64,000 nucleotides of DNA from Sphingobium arseniciresistens (GTDB lineage: Bacteria; Pseudomonadota; Alphaproteobacteria; Sphingomonadales; Sphingomonadaceae): assembly GCA_029167225.1 (NCBI GenBank), contig JARFNK010000009.1, forward strand, positions 1-64,000, written 5' to 3'. The stretch's first letter is position 1. The number at the start of each line of letters is the position of its first letter. The translations under genes were made by a program, and so were the position numbers. The notes under the pieces are model-generated. The model did not search any database. It saw only the letters and a list, made by a program, of their open reading frames with translations, and had not been told where the DNA came from. Shown piece after piece: positions 21,448 to 30,144 of the stretch.

Positions 21448-22547
21448 TGCAGGAGGTCGCGACCACACTTGGCCCAATCTGCCTGATCGGCAGCAACGAC
21501 ACGCCGATCTGGGGCATGCCCAATGCCGAGCGCGCACGCCGCATGGCGGAGGGCGCTGCCAAGGGCGGCGACCGGCTGGCCGATGGCCATGCGCTGGTCT
21601 TCAACCTCGCCTATGTGTTCGACCCGCTGCTGCTGCGCCTCGCCATTGCGGAGCCGGGCACGCTGTTCACGCTGGGCGCGACGCCGATCGTGGGGCAGCT
21701 GCCCGTCGGCGCCGATCCGCTCGCCCCGCCCGCCGGCGCGAACGTCATCGACCTGTCCGACGGGCGCAAGCTCTACAACAAGCAGCTGCGCAAGCTGACC
21801 CAGCCCTTCGTCAGCGAACTGACGCCCGCCACCCGCAAGGCGATCGAGCGGCAGAGCTATTTCGGCGCCTATAAGGGCGTGACCGACCTGCTCACCAAAT
21901 ATCTGTGGCCCGAATTCGCGCTGGTGCTGACGCGCGGCGCGGCGCAGCTGCGGATGACGCCGAACATGGTCTCGGTCATCGGCGTCACGCTGTGCCTGCT
22001 CGCGACCTATCTGTTCGCGCAGGGGCTCTACTGGACGGGCATGCTCTCCGGCTTCATCTTCATGGTGCTGGATACGGTGGACGGCAAGCTCGCCCGCTGC
22101 ACCATCACCTCGTCCAAATGGGGCAATGTGATCGATCATGGCGTCGATCTCGTCCACCCGCCCTTCTGGTGGTATTTCTGGGGCACGGGGCTGGCGGTGC
22201 ATGGCCTCGCGCTTTCGCCGCAGGCTTTCATCCTCGTGATGGCCGCCGTGATCGTCGGCTATGTGCTGCAGCGGCTGATCGAGGGGATGTTCATCAAGGA
22301 TTTCGGCATGGACATCCATGTCTGGCGTCCGTTCGACACCTGGTTCCGCCTCATCACCGCGCGGCGCAACCCGAACATGGTGATCCTGTTCGTCGCCATG
22401 CTCTTCGCCCGGCCCGACATCGGCCTGCTGGCACTCGCATGGTGGACGGTGATCTCGCTGGTGGTCCACGCCGTGCGGCTGGCACAGGCCTATGCCGTGC
22501 GCCGGCGCGGCGAGAAGATCGTCAGCTGGATGGAGCAGCCGGCATGA
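21447..22547 (+). CDS. CDP-alcohol phosphatidyltransferase with extra N-terminal domain
   Basis: This 366-residue membrane enzyme has the full CDP-alcohol phosphotransferase signature D-x2-DG-x2-AR-x8-G-x3-D-x3-D, seen as DTVDGKLAR then GNVIDHGVDL (about residues 211-236). Several helices follow. Residues 1-165 are a soluble domain that resembles a degenerate sugar nucleotidyltransferase, without the GxGxR loop. It joins through a TPNMVSVIG linker. This layout recalls bifunctional inositol-phosphate cytidylyltransferase/DIPP synthase, with the first activity apparently lost. It starts inside the stop of the upstream transferase and overlaps the HIT gene. Confidence 0.82.
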   Translation: MQEVATTLGPICLIGSNDTPIWGMPNAERARRMAEGAAKGGDRLADGHALVFNLAYVFDPLLLRLAIAEPGTLFTLGATPIVGQLPVGADPLAPPAGANVIDLSDGRKLYNKQLRKLTQPFVSELTPATRKAIERQSYFGAYKGVTDLLTKYLWPEFALVLTRGAAQLRMTPNMVSVIGVTLCLLATYLFAQGLYWTGMLSGFIFMVLDTVDGKLARCTITSSKWGNVIDHGVDLVHPPFWWYFWGTGLAVHGLALSPQAFILVMAAVIVGYVLQRLIEGMFIKDFGMDIHVWRPFDTWFRLITARRNPNMVILFVAMLFARPDIGLLALAWWTVISLVVHAVRLAQAYAVRRRGEKIVSWMEQPA

Positions 22548-22999
22548 GCGACGCGGCCGCGGCCTCCCCCGTCAACGCGACGATGGAGAAGTTCGGCTAC
22601 CCCGCGACACTCCTGCGCGCATATGAGCATTGGGTCGTGCTGCTGCGCCCGGCCCAGCCGGTGCTCGGCGCCCTCGTGCTGGCGGCGAAGTCGAATGCGA
22701 CCGCCTTTGGCGAACTCCCCGCCGGCGCCCATGCCGAACTGGCGAGCGTCACCCGCGACATCGAGCGGGCGCTGAAGGCCGCAGTCGGCTATGACCGGAT
22801 CAACTATCTGATGCTGATGATGGTGGACCCGCATGTCCATTTCCACGTCCTCCCCCGCTATGAGGGCGAACAGGAGGCCGCCGGCATCGCGATCACCGAT
22901 GCCGGCTGGCCGGGGCAGCCCAATCTGGGGCAGGCCGTGAAGCTGGACGAGGAGCAAGGCGCTGCCTTGAAGGCGTGGCTCAGCCCCTATTTCGCTTAG
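22544..22999 (+). CDS. HIT family hydrolase/transferase
   Basis: This 151-residue histidine-triad protein carries HVHFHVLP, matching the HxHxHxx catalytic motif. Dinucleotide or nucleoside-phosphoramidate hydrolysis and AMP/CMP transfer are known for the family. The ATG overlaps the stop of the CDP-alcohol phosphotransferase (ATGA), making a three-gene translationally coupled unit. The context suggests a nucleotide-linked substrate from CDP chemistry, but this is inference. Confidence 0.9.
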   Translation: MSDAAAASPVNATMEKFGYPATLLRAYEHWVVLLRPAQPVLGALVLAAKSNATAFGELPAGAHAELASVTRDIERALKAAVGYDRINYLMLMMVDPHVHFHVLPRYEGEQEAAGIAITDAGWPGQPNLGQAVKLDEEQGAALKAWLSPYFA

Positions 23000-23094
23000 T
23001 TTCCGGCGACGGGCAGATCAGAAGCCCCGCGCTGTCGCGCATCGCGCCCGAGTGACGCGGAGCCCTGCACGGCAGGCGCCCCGCCCCTGTGCGT

Positions 23095-24948
23095 TCAGTC
23101 CTTCTCGACCTGGCTCACGTCGCGCACCGCGCCGCGCGCGGCGTTGGTGGTGAGCGCCGCATAGGCGCGCAGCGCCGGCGAGACATTGCGCTTGCGGCCG
23201 AAGGGCTTCCACGCCTTCTTGCCGCGCTCCACCATCTCCTCGTGCCGCGCGGCGATCACCGCGTCATCGATGTCCAGCTTGATGACGCGATTGGGGATGT
23301 CGATCACGATCGGATCGCCGGTATTGACCAACGCGATCAGCCCGCCCTCTGCCGCCTCGGGCGAGACATGGCCGATCGACAGGCCCGAAGTGCCGCCCGA
23401 GAAGCGCCCGTCAGTGATGAGCGCGCAGGCCTTGCCCAGGCCCTTCGACTTCAAATAGCTGGTCGGATAGAGCATTTCCTGCATGCCCGGGCCGCCCTTC
23501 GGCCCTTCATAGCGGATGACGACCACGTCCCCCGCCTTCACTTCATTGCCGAGGATGCCCGCGACGGCCGCGTCCTGGCTTTCATAGACCCGCGCGGTGC
23601 CGTGGAAGGTGAGGATGCTGTCGTCCACGCCCGCCGTCTTCACGATGCAGCCTTCGGGCGCGAGGTTGCCAAACAGTACGGCGAGGCCGCCATCCTTGGA
23701 GAAGGGATGCTCGGCGCTGCGGATCACGCCGTTCTGGCGATCGGTGTCCAGCTCCTTCCAGCGGTTGTTCTGGCTGAAGGCGACGGTCGTGCGCACGCCG
23801 CCGGGCGCGGCCTTGTAGAAATCCTGCACGCTCGCGCTGTTGGTGCGGCTGATGTCCCAGCGGTTCAGCGCCTCGCCCATGCTCTTGGCGTGGACGGTCG
23901 GCAGGCTGGTGTCGATCAAACCGGCCCGGTCGAGCTGGCCCAGGATCGCCATGATGCCGCCCGCGCGATGGACGTCCTCCATGTGGACGTCCTGCTTGGC
24001 GGGCGCGACCTTGCACAGGCACGGCACGCGGCGCGACAGCCGGTCGATGTCGGCCATGGTGAAATGCACCTCGCCCTCATGCGCGGCGGCGAGCAGGTGC
24101 AGCACGGTGTTGGTCGAACCACCCATGGCGATGTCGAGGCTCATCGCATTCTCGAACGCTGCGAAGCTGGCGATGTTGCGGGGCAGCGCGCTCGCGTCAT
24201 CCTGCTCGTACCAGCGCTTGGCGAGATCGACGATCGTATGGCCCGCCTCGCGGAACAGCTTCTCGCGATCGGCATGGGTGGCGAGCACCGATCCATTGCC
24301 CGGCAGCGACAGGCCCAGCGCTTCCGTCAGGCAGTTCATGCTGTTGGCGGTGAACATGCCCGAGCAGCTGCCGCAGGTCGGGCAGGCCGAACGCTCGATG
24401 ACGGCGACTTCCTCGTCGGTATATTTCTCGTCCGCCGCGACGACCATCGCATCGACCAGGTCGAGCGCGACCGTCTGCCCGCGAATATCGGCCTTGCCCG
24501 CTTCCATCGGCCCGCCGGAGACGAAGATGACCGGGATGTTGATCCGCATCGCGGCCATCAGCATGCCGGGCGTGATCTTGTCGCAATTGGAGATGCATAC
24601 GATCGCGTCGGCGCAATGCGCGTTGACCATATATTCCACGCTGTCGGCGATCAGGTCGCGGCTGGGCAGCGAATAGAGCATGCCGTCATGGCCCATGGCG
24701 ATACCGTCATCGACTGCGATGGTGTTGAACTCCTTGGCGACGCCGCCCGCCGCCTCGATCTCCCGCGCGACGAGCTGGCCCAGATCCTTCAGGTGGACAT
24801 GGCCCGGCACGAACTGGGTGAACGAATTGGCGATGGCGATGATCGGCTTGCCGAAATCCTCGTCCGTCATGCCGGTGGCGCGCCAGAGGCCGCGCGCGCC
24901 CGCCATGTTGCGGCCATGGGTGCTGGTGCGTGAACGATAATGCGGCAT
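23095..24948 (-). CDS. ilvD: Dihydroxy-acid dehydratase
   Basis: This 617-residue Fe-S enzyme catalyses the third common step of valine and isoleucine synthesis. It has cluster cysteines in [11 protein letters not shown] and [18 protein letters not shown], the metal-site region [12 protein letters not shown], and the C-terminal [19 protein letters not shown]. The length matches E. coli IlvD (616). It lies divergent from a LysR regulator gene with a 115-base AT-rich spacer between them. No other ilv gene is in the window. Confidence 0.97.
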   Translation of the reverse strand: MPHYRSRTSTHGRNMAGARGLWRATGMTDEDFGKPIIAIANSFTQFVPGHVHLKDLGQLVAREIEAAGGVAKEFNTIAVDDGIAMGHDGMLYSLPSRDLIADSVEYMVNAHCADAIVCISNCDKITPGMLMAAMRINIPVIFVSGGPMEAGKADIRGQTVALDLVDAMVVAADEKYTDEEVAVIERSACPTCGSCSGMFTANSMNCLTEALGLSLPGNGSVLATHADREKLFREAGHTIVDLAKRWYEQDDASALPRNIASFAAFENAMSLDIAMGGSTNTVLHLLAAAHEGEVHFTMADIDRLSRRVPCLCKVAPAKQDVHMEDVHRAGGIMAILGQLDRAGLIDTSLPTVHAKSMGEALNRWDISRTNSASVQDFYKAAPGGVRTTVAFSQNNRWKELDTDRQNGVIRSAEHPFSKDGGLAVLFGNLAPEGCIVKTAGVDDSILTFHGTARVYESQDAAVAGILGNEVKAGDVVVIRYEGPKGGPGMQEMLYPTSYLKSKGLGKACALITDGRFSGGTSGLSIGHVSPEAAEGGLIALVNTGDPIVIDIPNRVIKLDIDDAVIAARHEEMVERGKKAWKPFGRKRNVSPALRAYAALTTNAARGAVRDVSQVEKD

Positions 24949-25013
24949 GTCCGGTGTCCCTCGAAATCTTCATTATGACTTGGGTCCAGCTTTACGCCCT
25001 TCGCAGAAAGTTG

Positions 25014-25027
25014 AAAAATATATTTTT
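25014..25027. promoter_or_regulatory. AT-rich perfect palindrome in ilvD/LysR divergent promoter
   Basis: AAAAATATATTTTT is a 14-base perfect palindrome in the intergenic region between ilvD and the divergent lysR-type gene. The surrounding bases are much more AT-rich than the rest of the window. It could be a regulator binding site or a promoter -10 region. Confidence 0.5.
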
Positions 25028-25063
25028 GTGGCACGATAAGGTCGTAGAGCATATTATTCGACC

Positions 25064-25972
25064 ATGGACCTGCGCCAGCTCCGCCATTTTCTTGCCGTCG
25101 CCGACACGCTGCATTTCGGCCGCGCAGCCGAGCATCTGGGCATGACCCAGCCGCCGCTCAGCCAGTCGATCATGGCGCTGGAGACGTCATTGGGGGCGAA
25201 GCTGTTCGTGCGGTCGAAGCGCAGCGTCGCCCTCACCGCCTTTGGCCGGCAGTGGATCGAGCATGTTCGCCCCGCGGTTCAGGGCATCGCCGCCTTGCCC
25301 GAGATCGCGCACCGCCTGCGCACCGGCCTTGCGGGGCGGCTGTCGCTCGCCTTCGTCAGCACCGCCGACTACAGCGTGCTGCCACGGCTGGTGCAGCGCT
25401 ATTCGGCCGCCTTCCCCGACGTCGAGCTGGAACTGGTGGAGGCAACGAGCGACATTCAGATCGATGCGCTGCTCGACGGGCGGATCAATGCCGGCATCCT
25501 CATCTCGACGCGATCCACCCTCCCCTCCGCGCTGGACTATCGCCCGCTGCTGAAGGAGCCGCTGGTCGCAGCCGTGCCCCAGGCCTGGATCGAAGAGGGG
25601 CGCCTGACTGCGGTCGACGGGGTGCTGCACGGCGACGCATGGATGGCGCAGCCGCTCATCATCTTCCCCGCCCGCGTCTCGCCCGATTTCCACGACCTCG
25701 TGCTCGGCTTCTATCGGTCGCGGGGCCATCAGCCCTTCATCCGGCAGGAGGCGATCCAGATGCAGACCATCATCAGCCTCGTCTCCGCCGGCCTAGGCAT
25801 GGCGCTGGTCCCCGCATCGCTGCAGCATCTGGCGCGGACGGGCGTGCGCTACATCCCCTTCGCCAGCGAGACGCCCGAGCTGGAAACCGGGCTGGCATGG
25901 CGGAACGCGGACGATTCCCCCACCCTGTCGGCGATGATGGACATCGCCTCCGGCCTTGAGGGTGAAGGGTGA
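25064..25972 (+). CDS. LysR family transcriptional regulator, divergent to ilvD
   Basis: This 302-residue regulator has the N-terminal winged helix DLRQLRHFLAVADTLHFGRA followed by TQPPLSQSIMALETSLGAKL, then a periplasmic-binding-like effector domain. It resembles the BenM/CatM/AlsR class. Its divergent position next to ilvD suggests that it controls ilvD or itself. It does not look like IlvY by obvious signature, so the effector is left open. The ATG start follows the AT-rich spacer. Confidence 0.92.
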   Translation: MDLRQLRHFLAVADTLHFGRAAEHLGMTQPPLSQSIMALETSLGAKLFVRSKRSVALTAFGRQWIEHVRPAVQGIAALPEIAHRLRTGLAGRLSLAFVSTADYSVLPRLVQRYSAAFPDVELELVEATSDIQIDALLDGRINAGILISTRSTLPSALDYRPLLKEPLVAAVPQAWIEEGRLTAVDGVLHGDAWMAQPLIIFPARVSPDFHDLVLGFYRSRGHQPFIRQEAIQMQTIISLVSAGLGMALVPASLQHLARTGVRYIPFASETPELETGLAWRNADDSPTLSAMMDIASGLEGEG

Positions 25973-26008
25973 GGGTGGGACTGAGTGGCAAGCCGACACA
26001 AAATCACC

Positions 26009-26038
26009 CGTCATGCCAGCGAAGGCTGGCATCTCAGG
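26009..26038. repeat. REP-like palindrome, left arm at decayed GIY-YIG locus 2
   Basis: The core ATGCCAGC-GAAG-GCTGGCAT (26013-26032) is a palindrome with flanks CGTC and CTCAGG. The arm is an inverted match to 26256-26285, with 23 of 30 positions equal. Several differences are compensatory across the stem. Confidence 0.85.
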
Positions 26039-26040
26039 CG

Positions 26041-26252
26041 GCAGTACGCATCGTCCAGCATCGAAACGGTACAGGCTCTGCCTTTGCCGGAAATATGGTC
26101 TGCCCCGTCTCGTTCTGGCGGAACCGCATGACGATATCGCATTGGCCATCAGCCGGGAAAAAGCGCTCAAGGCATGGAAGCGCGAATGGAAAATCCGGTT
26201 CGTGGAGGAGAACAATCCCGACTGGCGCGATATTTCAGACGTCGTTCCCTAG
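26041..26252 (+). pseudogene. GIY-YIG nuclease remnant, 5'-truncated and frameshifted
   Basis: Two overlapping frames give one GIY-YIG protein body. RIVQHRNGTGSAFA is read in one frame. KYGLPRLVLAEPHDDIALAI and then SREKALKAWKREWKIRFVEE are read in the next. They join if one base is restored near 26091 in GCCGGAAATATGG. The segment aligns with residues 19-85 of the intact-looking copy at 10951-11214 (RVYQHRNG, RLVWFEHHDD, KKWKRAWK). The GIY-YIG catalytic strands and any start codon are missing. REP-like inverted palindromes sit immediately on both sides. Confidence 0.8.
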
Positions 26253-26255
26253 CTG

Positions 26256-26285
26256 CCCGAGACCCCAGCCTGCGCTGGGGCGACG
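26256..26285. repeat. REP-like palindrome, right arm at decayed GIY-YIG locus 2
   Basis: CCCCAGC (26263-26269) and GCTGGGG (26274-26280) form the stem, with outer CCCGAGA and CGACG. It is the inverted partner of 26009-26038 and begins 3 bases after the stop of the nuclease remnant. Confidence 0.85.
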
Positions 26286-26351
26286 ATAAGGGGAGCGCCC
26301 GCTCCTCGATCGGGCCGACGATGTCATGCCCGGTCACAACTCTCCTCAGCC

Positions 26352-27116
26352 CTATTTCCCGTAGCGTCCTTCGGCCACCCAGCGCGCCGTCAGCGCGTTG
26401 GCGGCTTCGACGTCCTGCGGGAAGTCGACTTCCTGCCAGTCCAGCCCCTCGATGGAGACGGTGCCGACCCGGTTGCCCTTGGCGATGATGTCGATGGCGC
26501 GCAGATACCAGCGCTCGACGCCTTCGGGCGTCCGCATCATCTGGTCGATCTGGTTGCGGAAGATCGCCGGGCCTTCGCCGGTGAAGGCCAGCATCCCGAT
26601 CGATTCGGCGTTGGTGTCGTGCGGCAACAGGCGCTTGCCGATGGCGAGCAGGCGGCCGGTCTCGTCGCGGTTCACCTTCATGTCGTCGTCGTCATAGTCG
26701 CCGCTCTTCACGTCGACGGTGACGGTGATCGCGTCTTGCGCCCCGGCCACCAGCTTCGCGACGATCTCTTGCGAGATGATGGTGTCGCCGTTCAGGATGA
26801 TGAAATCCCGGTCCATCTCCTCCCGCGCGATCCAGCAGGTGCCAAGGTTGTCGGCGACCTGGAAGAAGGGGTTGAACAGCGTCCTGATCCGCGCACCGGT
26901 GTCGCGATAGAGTTGCAGCGCATGGTCCTCCACCCGCTCGGTGCGGAAGCCGGTGACGACGACGATGTCGGTGATGCCGTTGGCCACTAGGGCAGCGACC
27001 TGCCAGCTGATGAGGGTGCGCCCGTTGAAATCGATCATGCACTTGGGCACGTCGCGGGTCAGCGGCAGCAGGCGGGAACCCTGCCCGGCGGAGAGGATGA
27101 TGGCTTTGTTCAACAT
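26352..27116 (-). CDS. NTP transferase, phosphocholine/sugar nucleotidyltransferase type
   Basis: This 254-residue nucleotidyltransferase starts MLNKAIILSAGQGSRLLPLT, the GxGxRL-PLT signature of the RfbA/LicC fold. DVPKCMI follows with the Lys, and the metal-binding Asp is in FIILNGDTIIS. The sequence is closest in pattern to LicC-like choline-phosphate cytidylyltransferases, which would yield a CDP-activated head group. The start at 27116 is set by the signature, and an upstream extension has no conserved content. It is divergent from the flippase gene, 137 bases away. Confidence 0.85.
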   Translation of the reverse strand: MLNKAIILSAGQGSRLLPLTRDVPKCMIDFNGRTLISWQVAALVANGITDIVVVTGFRTERVEDHALQLYRDTGARIRTLFNPFFQVADNLGTCWIAREEMDRDFIILNGDTIISQEIVAKLVAGAQDAITVTVDVKSGDYDDDDMKVNRDETGRLLAIGKRLLPHDTNAESIGMLAFTGEGPAIFRNQIDQMMRTPEGVERWYLRAIDIIAKGNRVGTVSIEGLDWQEVDFPQDVEAANALTARWVAEGRYGK

Positions 27117-27253
27117 GGGGCAGCGCCTTAGCCGACAACGCGCCCAGGCGCAAAATCCCTTGGCGGCCACATCGACAAAATTCCTGCGCGCGCCTAGATA
27201 CGCGGCCAGAAGCGAGCGCCCGAACCCGTGCTTGTAGTGAGTGATCGAAAAGC

Positions 27254-28645
27254 ATGGCCGGCGACAGACAGCCCCCTTCCCGCACCGGCGACGGCCCGCA
27301 GGCCGAACCCGCAAGCGTGGAGGCGGCGGACGCGCAGGGCGGCGGCGGCGGCGAGGCGAACGCGGCCTTCTCCCGCATCCTGCGCAACACAGGCTGGCTG
27401 CTGGGCGGCAAGGGCATTGGCGGCATCCTCAGCCTCTTCTACCTCGCCATCGTCACCCGCACATTGGGCGTGGCCGATTTCGGCCGCTTCGCGCTGATCC
27501 TGTCGACCGCGCAGGCGATCAACACCTTCGTCAGCTTCGAAAGCTGGCAGATCGTGGTGCGCTATGGCCAGACCCACCTGATGGGGACGGACCGGAATGC
27601 GCTCAACCGGCTGATCCGCTTCTGCATCCTGATCGACCTGGGCGGCGCGGCGCTGGGCTGCCTGATCGCGGGCGCAGTCGCGCTGTTCCTCGGGCCCCAT
27701 TTCGGCTGGTCGCCGGGGATCTCCCGCAGCGCCTTCATCTTCTGCGCCATCATGCTCATCACCATCCGATCGACGCCGACGGGCATCCTGCGCCTGTTCG
27801 ACCGGTTCGATGCGGGGGCGCTCGCCGAAACGATGATCCCGATCGGGCGGATGATCGGCGCGATCGTGGTGTTGCTCACGTCCCCGTCGATTATCGCCTT
27901 CCTCATCGCATGGGGGGCGGCGGAACTGGCCTGCGCCGCGACCTACTGGACGCTCGCCCTGCGCGCGGGGCGCGGGCAAATCGGATCGTGGCGTGGCGGC
28001 AGCCTGCGCAGCGCGCGGACGGAAAATCCGGGACTGATGGGCTTCCTGACAGCCACCAACCTCACCACCACCATGTCGGCCGGGGCGCGGCAGGCGGCGG
28101 TGCTGGTCGTCGGCCTGTTCGCCGGGCCGATGGGCGCGGGCTATTACCGCCTTGCCAACCAGCTCAGCCAGTCGATGACGAAGATTTCCGGGCAGCTTTC
28201 GCGCAGCATCTTCGTGGAGTTGGCACGGGTGAACGCCAGCGAGGATCGCAGCCAGCTGCGCGCCGTCTTCCGCCGCACCAATCGGCTGGCGTTGATCGGC
28301 GGCGCGACCACGGTGGCGCTGATCCTGCTGGCGGGCAAGCCGATCATCACGCTGATGTCCGGCCCGGCATTCCTCGGCGCCTATCCGCTGCTGGTGCTGC
28401 TGGGCATCGGTGCGTCGATCGACCTGATCGGGGTCAGCTATACCCCGCTGCTGATGGCGACCGGCCGCGCATCGACGGCGCTGCGGATCACCATCGCCAC
28501 CTCGCTACTGCTGCTGGGCCTGCTGGTACTGCTGATGCCGCGCTACGGCACGATCGGGGCCGCATCGGCGAGTTGCATCGCCGCCAGCGTCGGCTTCGGC
28601 TTGATGCTGTGGACCAGCCGCCGCGCGCTGAGCAGCGAACGATAA
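27254..28645 (+). CDS. Polysaccharide/lipid-linked glycan flippase (Wzx/MOP-type)
   Basis: This 463-residue membrane protein has about twelve to fourteen hydrophobic segments of the polysaccharide-synthesis MOP family. It begins RILRNTGWLLGGKGIGGILS after a hydrophilic 40-residue Gly/Ala-rich leader. Such proteins flip undecaprenyl-linked sugars or glycolipids across the inner membrane. It lies between two nucleotidyltransferase genes on the opposite strand, which supports a role in envelope-glycan assembly. Its stop codon sits in the loop of a strong hairpin. Confidence 0.85.
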   Translation: MAGDRQPPSRTGDGPQAEPASVEAADAQGGGGGEANAAFSRILRNTGWLLGGKGIGGILSLFYLAIVTRTLGVADFGRFALILSTAQAINTFVSFESWQIVVRYGQTHLMGTDRNALNRLIRFCILIDLGGAALGCLIAGAVALFLGPHFGWSPGISRSAFIFCAIMLITIRSTPTGILRLFDRFDAGALAETMIPIGRMIGAIVVLLTSPSIIAFLIAWGAAELACAATYWTLALRAGRGQIGSWRGGSLRSARTENPGLMGFLTATNLTTTMSAGARQAAVLVVGLFAGPMGAGYYRLANQLSQSMTKISGQLSRSIFVELARVNASEDRSQLRAVFRRTNRLALIGGATTVALILLAGKPIITLMSGPAFLGAYPLLVLLGIGASIDLIGVSYTPLLMATGRASTALRITIATSLLLLGLLVLLMPRYGTIGAASASCIAASVGFGLMLWTSRRALSSER

Positions 28646-28659
28646 ACGTTCGCTGCTCA
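28629..28659 (+). terminator. Hairpin overlapping the flippase stop codon
   Basis: TGAGCAGCGAACG (28629-28641) pairs perfectly over 13 bp with CGTTCGCTGCTCA (28647-28659). The loop, ATAAA, contains the TAA stop of the flippase. A second hairpin follows at 28670-28713 (outer GCATTTTC with GAAAATGC, inner GTCGGGTGA with TCACCCGAC). Together they separate the flippase from the convergent nucleotidyltransferase. Confidence 0.6.
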
Positions 28660-28703
28660 TAGCCTTTGCCGCATTTTCCGAGCCGTCGGGTGACATCACC
28701 CGA

Positions 28704-29540
28704 CTAGAAAATGCTTTGTGGCCGTGACGCGAGAATCGTCTCGATCAGGGTGATGTCGTCGGGCTTGTCCGCATCGATACAAGCTTCGGCCTGCGCCATC
28801 GGCACCAGCCGGGCGGCCAGCCCCAGCCGGCGCCCCGCTCGCCGGACGCCGCCTGCCAGCGTGTAGAGCCGCAACACCGCGCCGATCAGCAGCATCGGCC
28901 CGAAGGCGGCAATCACCCGCCAGCCCTTTTTCCGATCCTGCTCCACGCTGCGCCAGAGCGCGAGCGCAGTCCGCACCCGGTCGCTGCCCAGCCAGAACAG
29001 GTTCGCGCCGGACCACCATCCATCACGGAATTTGAGCCATGTGCGTCGCGACTGCGGATAGTGCGCGAGCAGTACCAGGCGCTCGACCAGCCCGACGGCA
29101 AGGTCCGCGCCCTGCGCCGCGCCGATGAACTGGTCCAGCATCGCCATGTCCAGCAGCACATGGTCGGCCGTCGTCACCAGCAGCGGCAGGGGCACGGCCT
29201 CCGCGTCGATCACGTCGAGCAGCGACTGGGAGATGCCCGATCCGCTCTGCAGGAAGCTGACGGCGGGATGCTCGGCGAGCCAGCGCGTGCCCTCATCCGC
29301 CGCGAACAGCTCCGCCTGCTGCGTCAGGATGATGAGCCGGCCGATCGCCGGATGCGACAGCAGCGCCCGCGCCGGGCGGTCGATCATCGGCAGGCCGCCG
29401 ACCCGCGCCAGCGGCTTGACCGGTACGCCAGCGGCGTCGGCGATCGGGTCGCGGCCGGGCCGGCTGCCCGCCAGCAGGATGGCCGTCAGCCCGGTCGGGG
29501 CGGTTGTGGGAAGTGGCGCTGCGCTGTCTGTCGAACCCAT
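28704..29540 (-). CDS. NTP transferase domain protein (MobA-like fold)
   Basis: This 278-residue protein starts before GLTAILLAGSRPGRDP, a MobA/GlmU-like nucleotide-binding loop. KPLARVGGLPMIDR holds the catalytic-type Lys, and LLVTTADHVLLD has the Asp pair expected for metal binding. A C-terminal hydrophobic segment (AFGPMLLIGAVLRLYTLAG) suggests membrane association. The ATG at 29540 gives the proper N-terminus. The activated substrate is unknown. It shares the region with a flippase and a LicC-like enzyme. Confidence 0.75.
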   Translation of the reverse strand: MGSTDSAAPLPTTAPTGLTAILLAGSRPGRDPIADAAGVPVKPLARVGGLPMIDRPARALLSHPAIGRLIILTQQAELFAADEGTRWLAEHPAVSFLQSGSGISQSLLDVIDAEAVPLPLLVTTADHVLLDMAMLDQFIGAAQGADLAVGLVERLVLLAHYPQSRRTWLKFRDGWWSGANLFWLGSDRVRTALALWRSVEQDRKKGWRVIAAFGPMLLIGAVLRLYTLAGGVRRAGRRLGLAARLVPMAQAEACIDADKPDDITLIETILASRPQSIF

Positions 29541-29659
29541 GGCGCCGCGATAGCCAACAGCGGCGCGGGGAGGAACCGATTTCTGCCTGTCATCTGCAGC
29601 TGAGCCTCGCAGCCTCCGGCATGATTGTATCCCGGCGCGGAAAGGACCAAGAATGAGCG

Positions 29660-30085
29660 ATGCCCGCCCCCGCCCGCTCCAGCCTGATCGCGGCATTGCT
29701 GCTTGCCGTCCCTGCATTGGCGGCAAGCCCGGCGGCGCAGGCGCGTCCCGTGGACGCCCCGGTATCCGTCACCACGATCGCGGGCCATTATTATCTTGAA
29801 GGGGTGATGGAGACGGGCTCCGAAATGCTGCTGAAGCCCGACGGGCGGTTCCAATGGTATCTCGTCTATGGCGCGCTCGACCTGTTTGCCGAAGGCAGCT
29901 GGACGCTGGAGGACGGCAAGGTCGTCCTGACATCCCGCAAGAGCGAGAATGCCCCCGAACCGCCTTTCCAGACCGCCGCCTTCGCCGTGCGCGACGGCAG
30001 GTTGATCCCGCCCGACGAGCGCGGCGCCTATGTGCGGGCGGCGCGGCGGGAGAGCCCGGACCCTGCGGATGCCGACGCGGATTGA
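29660..30085 (+). CDS. Small exported protein of unknown function
   Basis: This 141-residue protein has a Sec-type signal (PARSSLIAALLLAVPALAAS, cleavage near AQA-RP). The mature part has YYLEGVMETGSEMLLKPDGR and WTLEDGKVVLTS. This beta-rich pattern recalls small secreted proteins that report a lipocalin-like layer. The charged tail ends in DPADADAD. It precedes the dipeptidase gene by 59 bases on the same strand. I do not recognise the family. Confidence 0.65.
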   Translation: MPAPARSSLIAALLLAVPALAASPAAQARPVDAPVSVTTIAGHYYLEGVMETGSEMLLKPDGRFQWYLVYGALDLFAEGSWTLEDGKVVLTSRKSENAPEPPFQTAAFAVRDGRLIPPDERGAYVRAARRESPDPADADAD

Positions 30086-30144
30086 TCCGGTCGATTGACA
30101 GGGGCCGATTGACAGGCAGGGGCGCACCGTTACGCTGGCAATCC

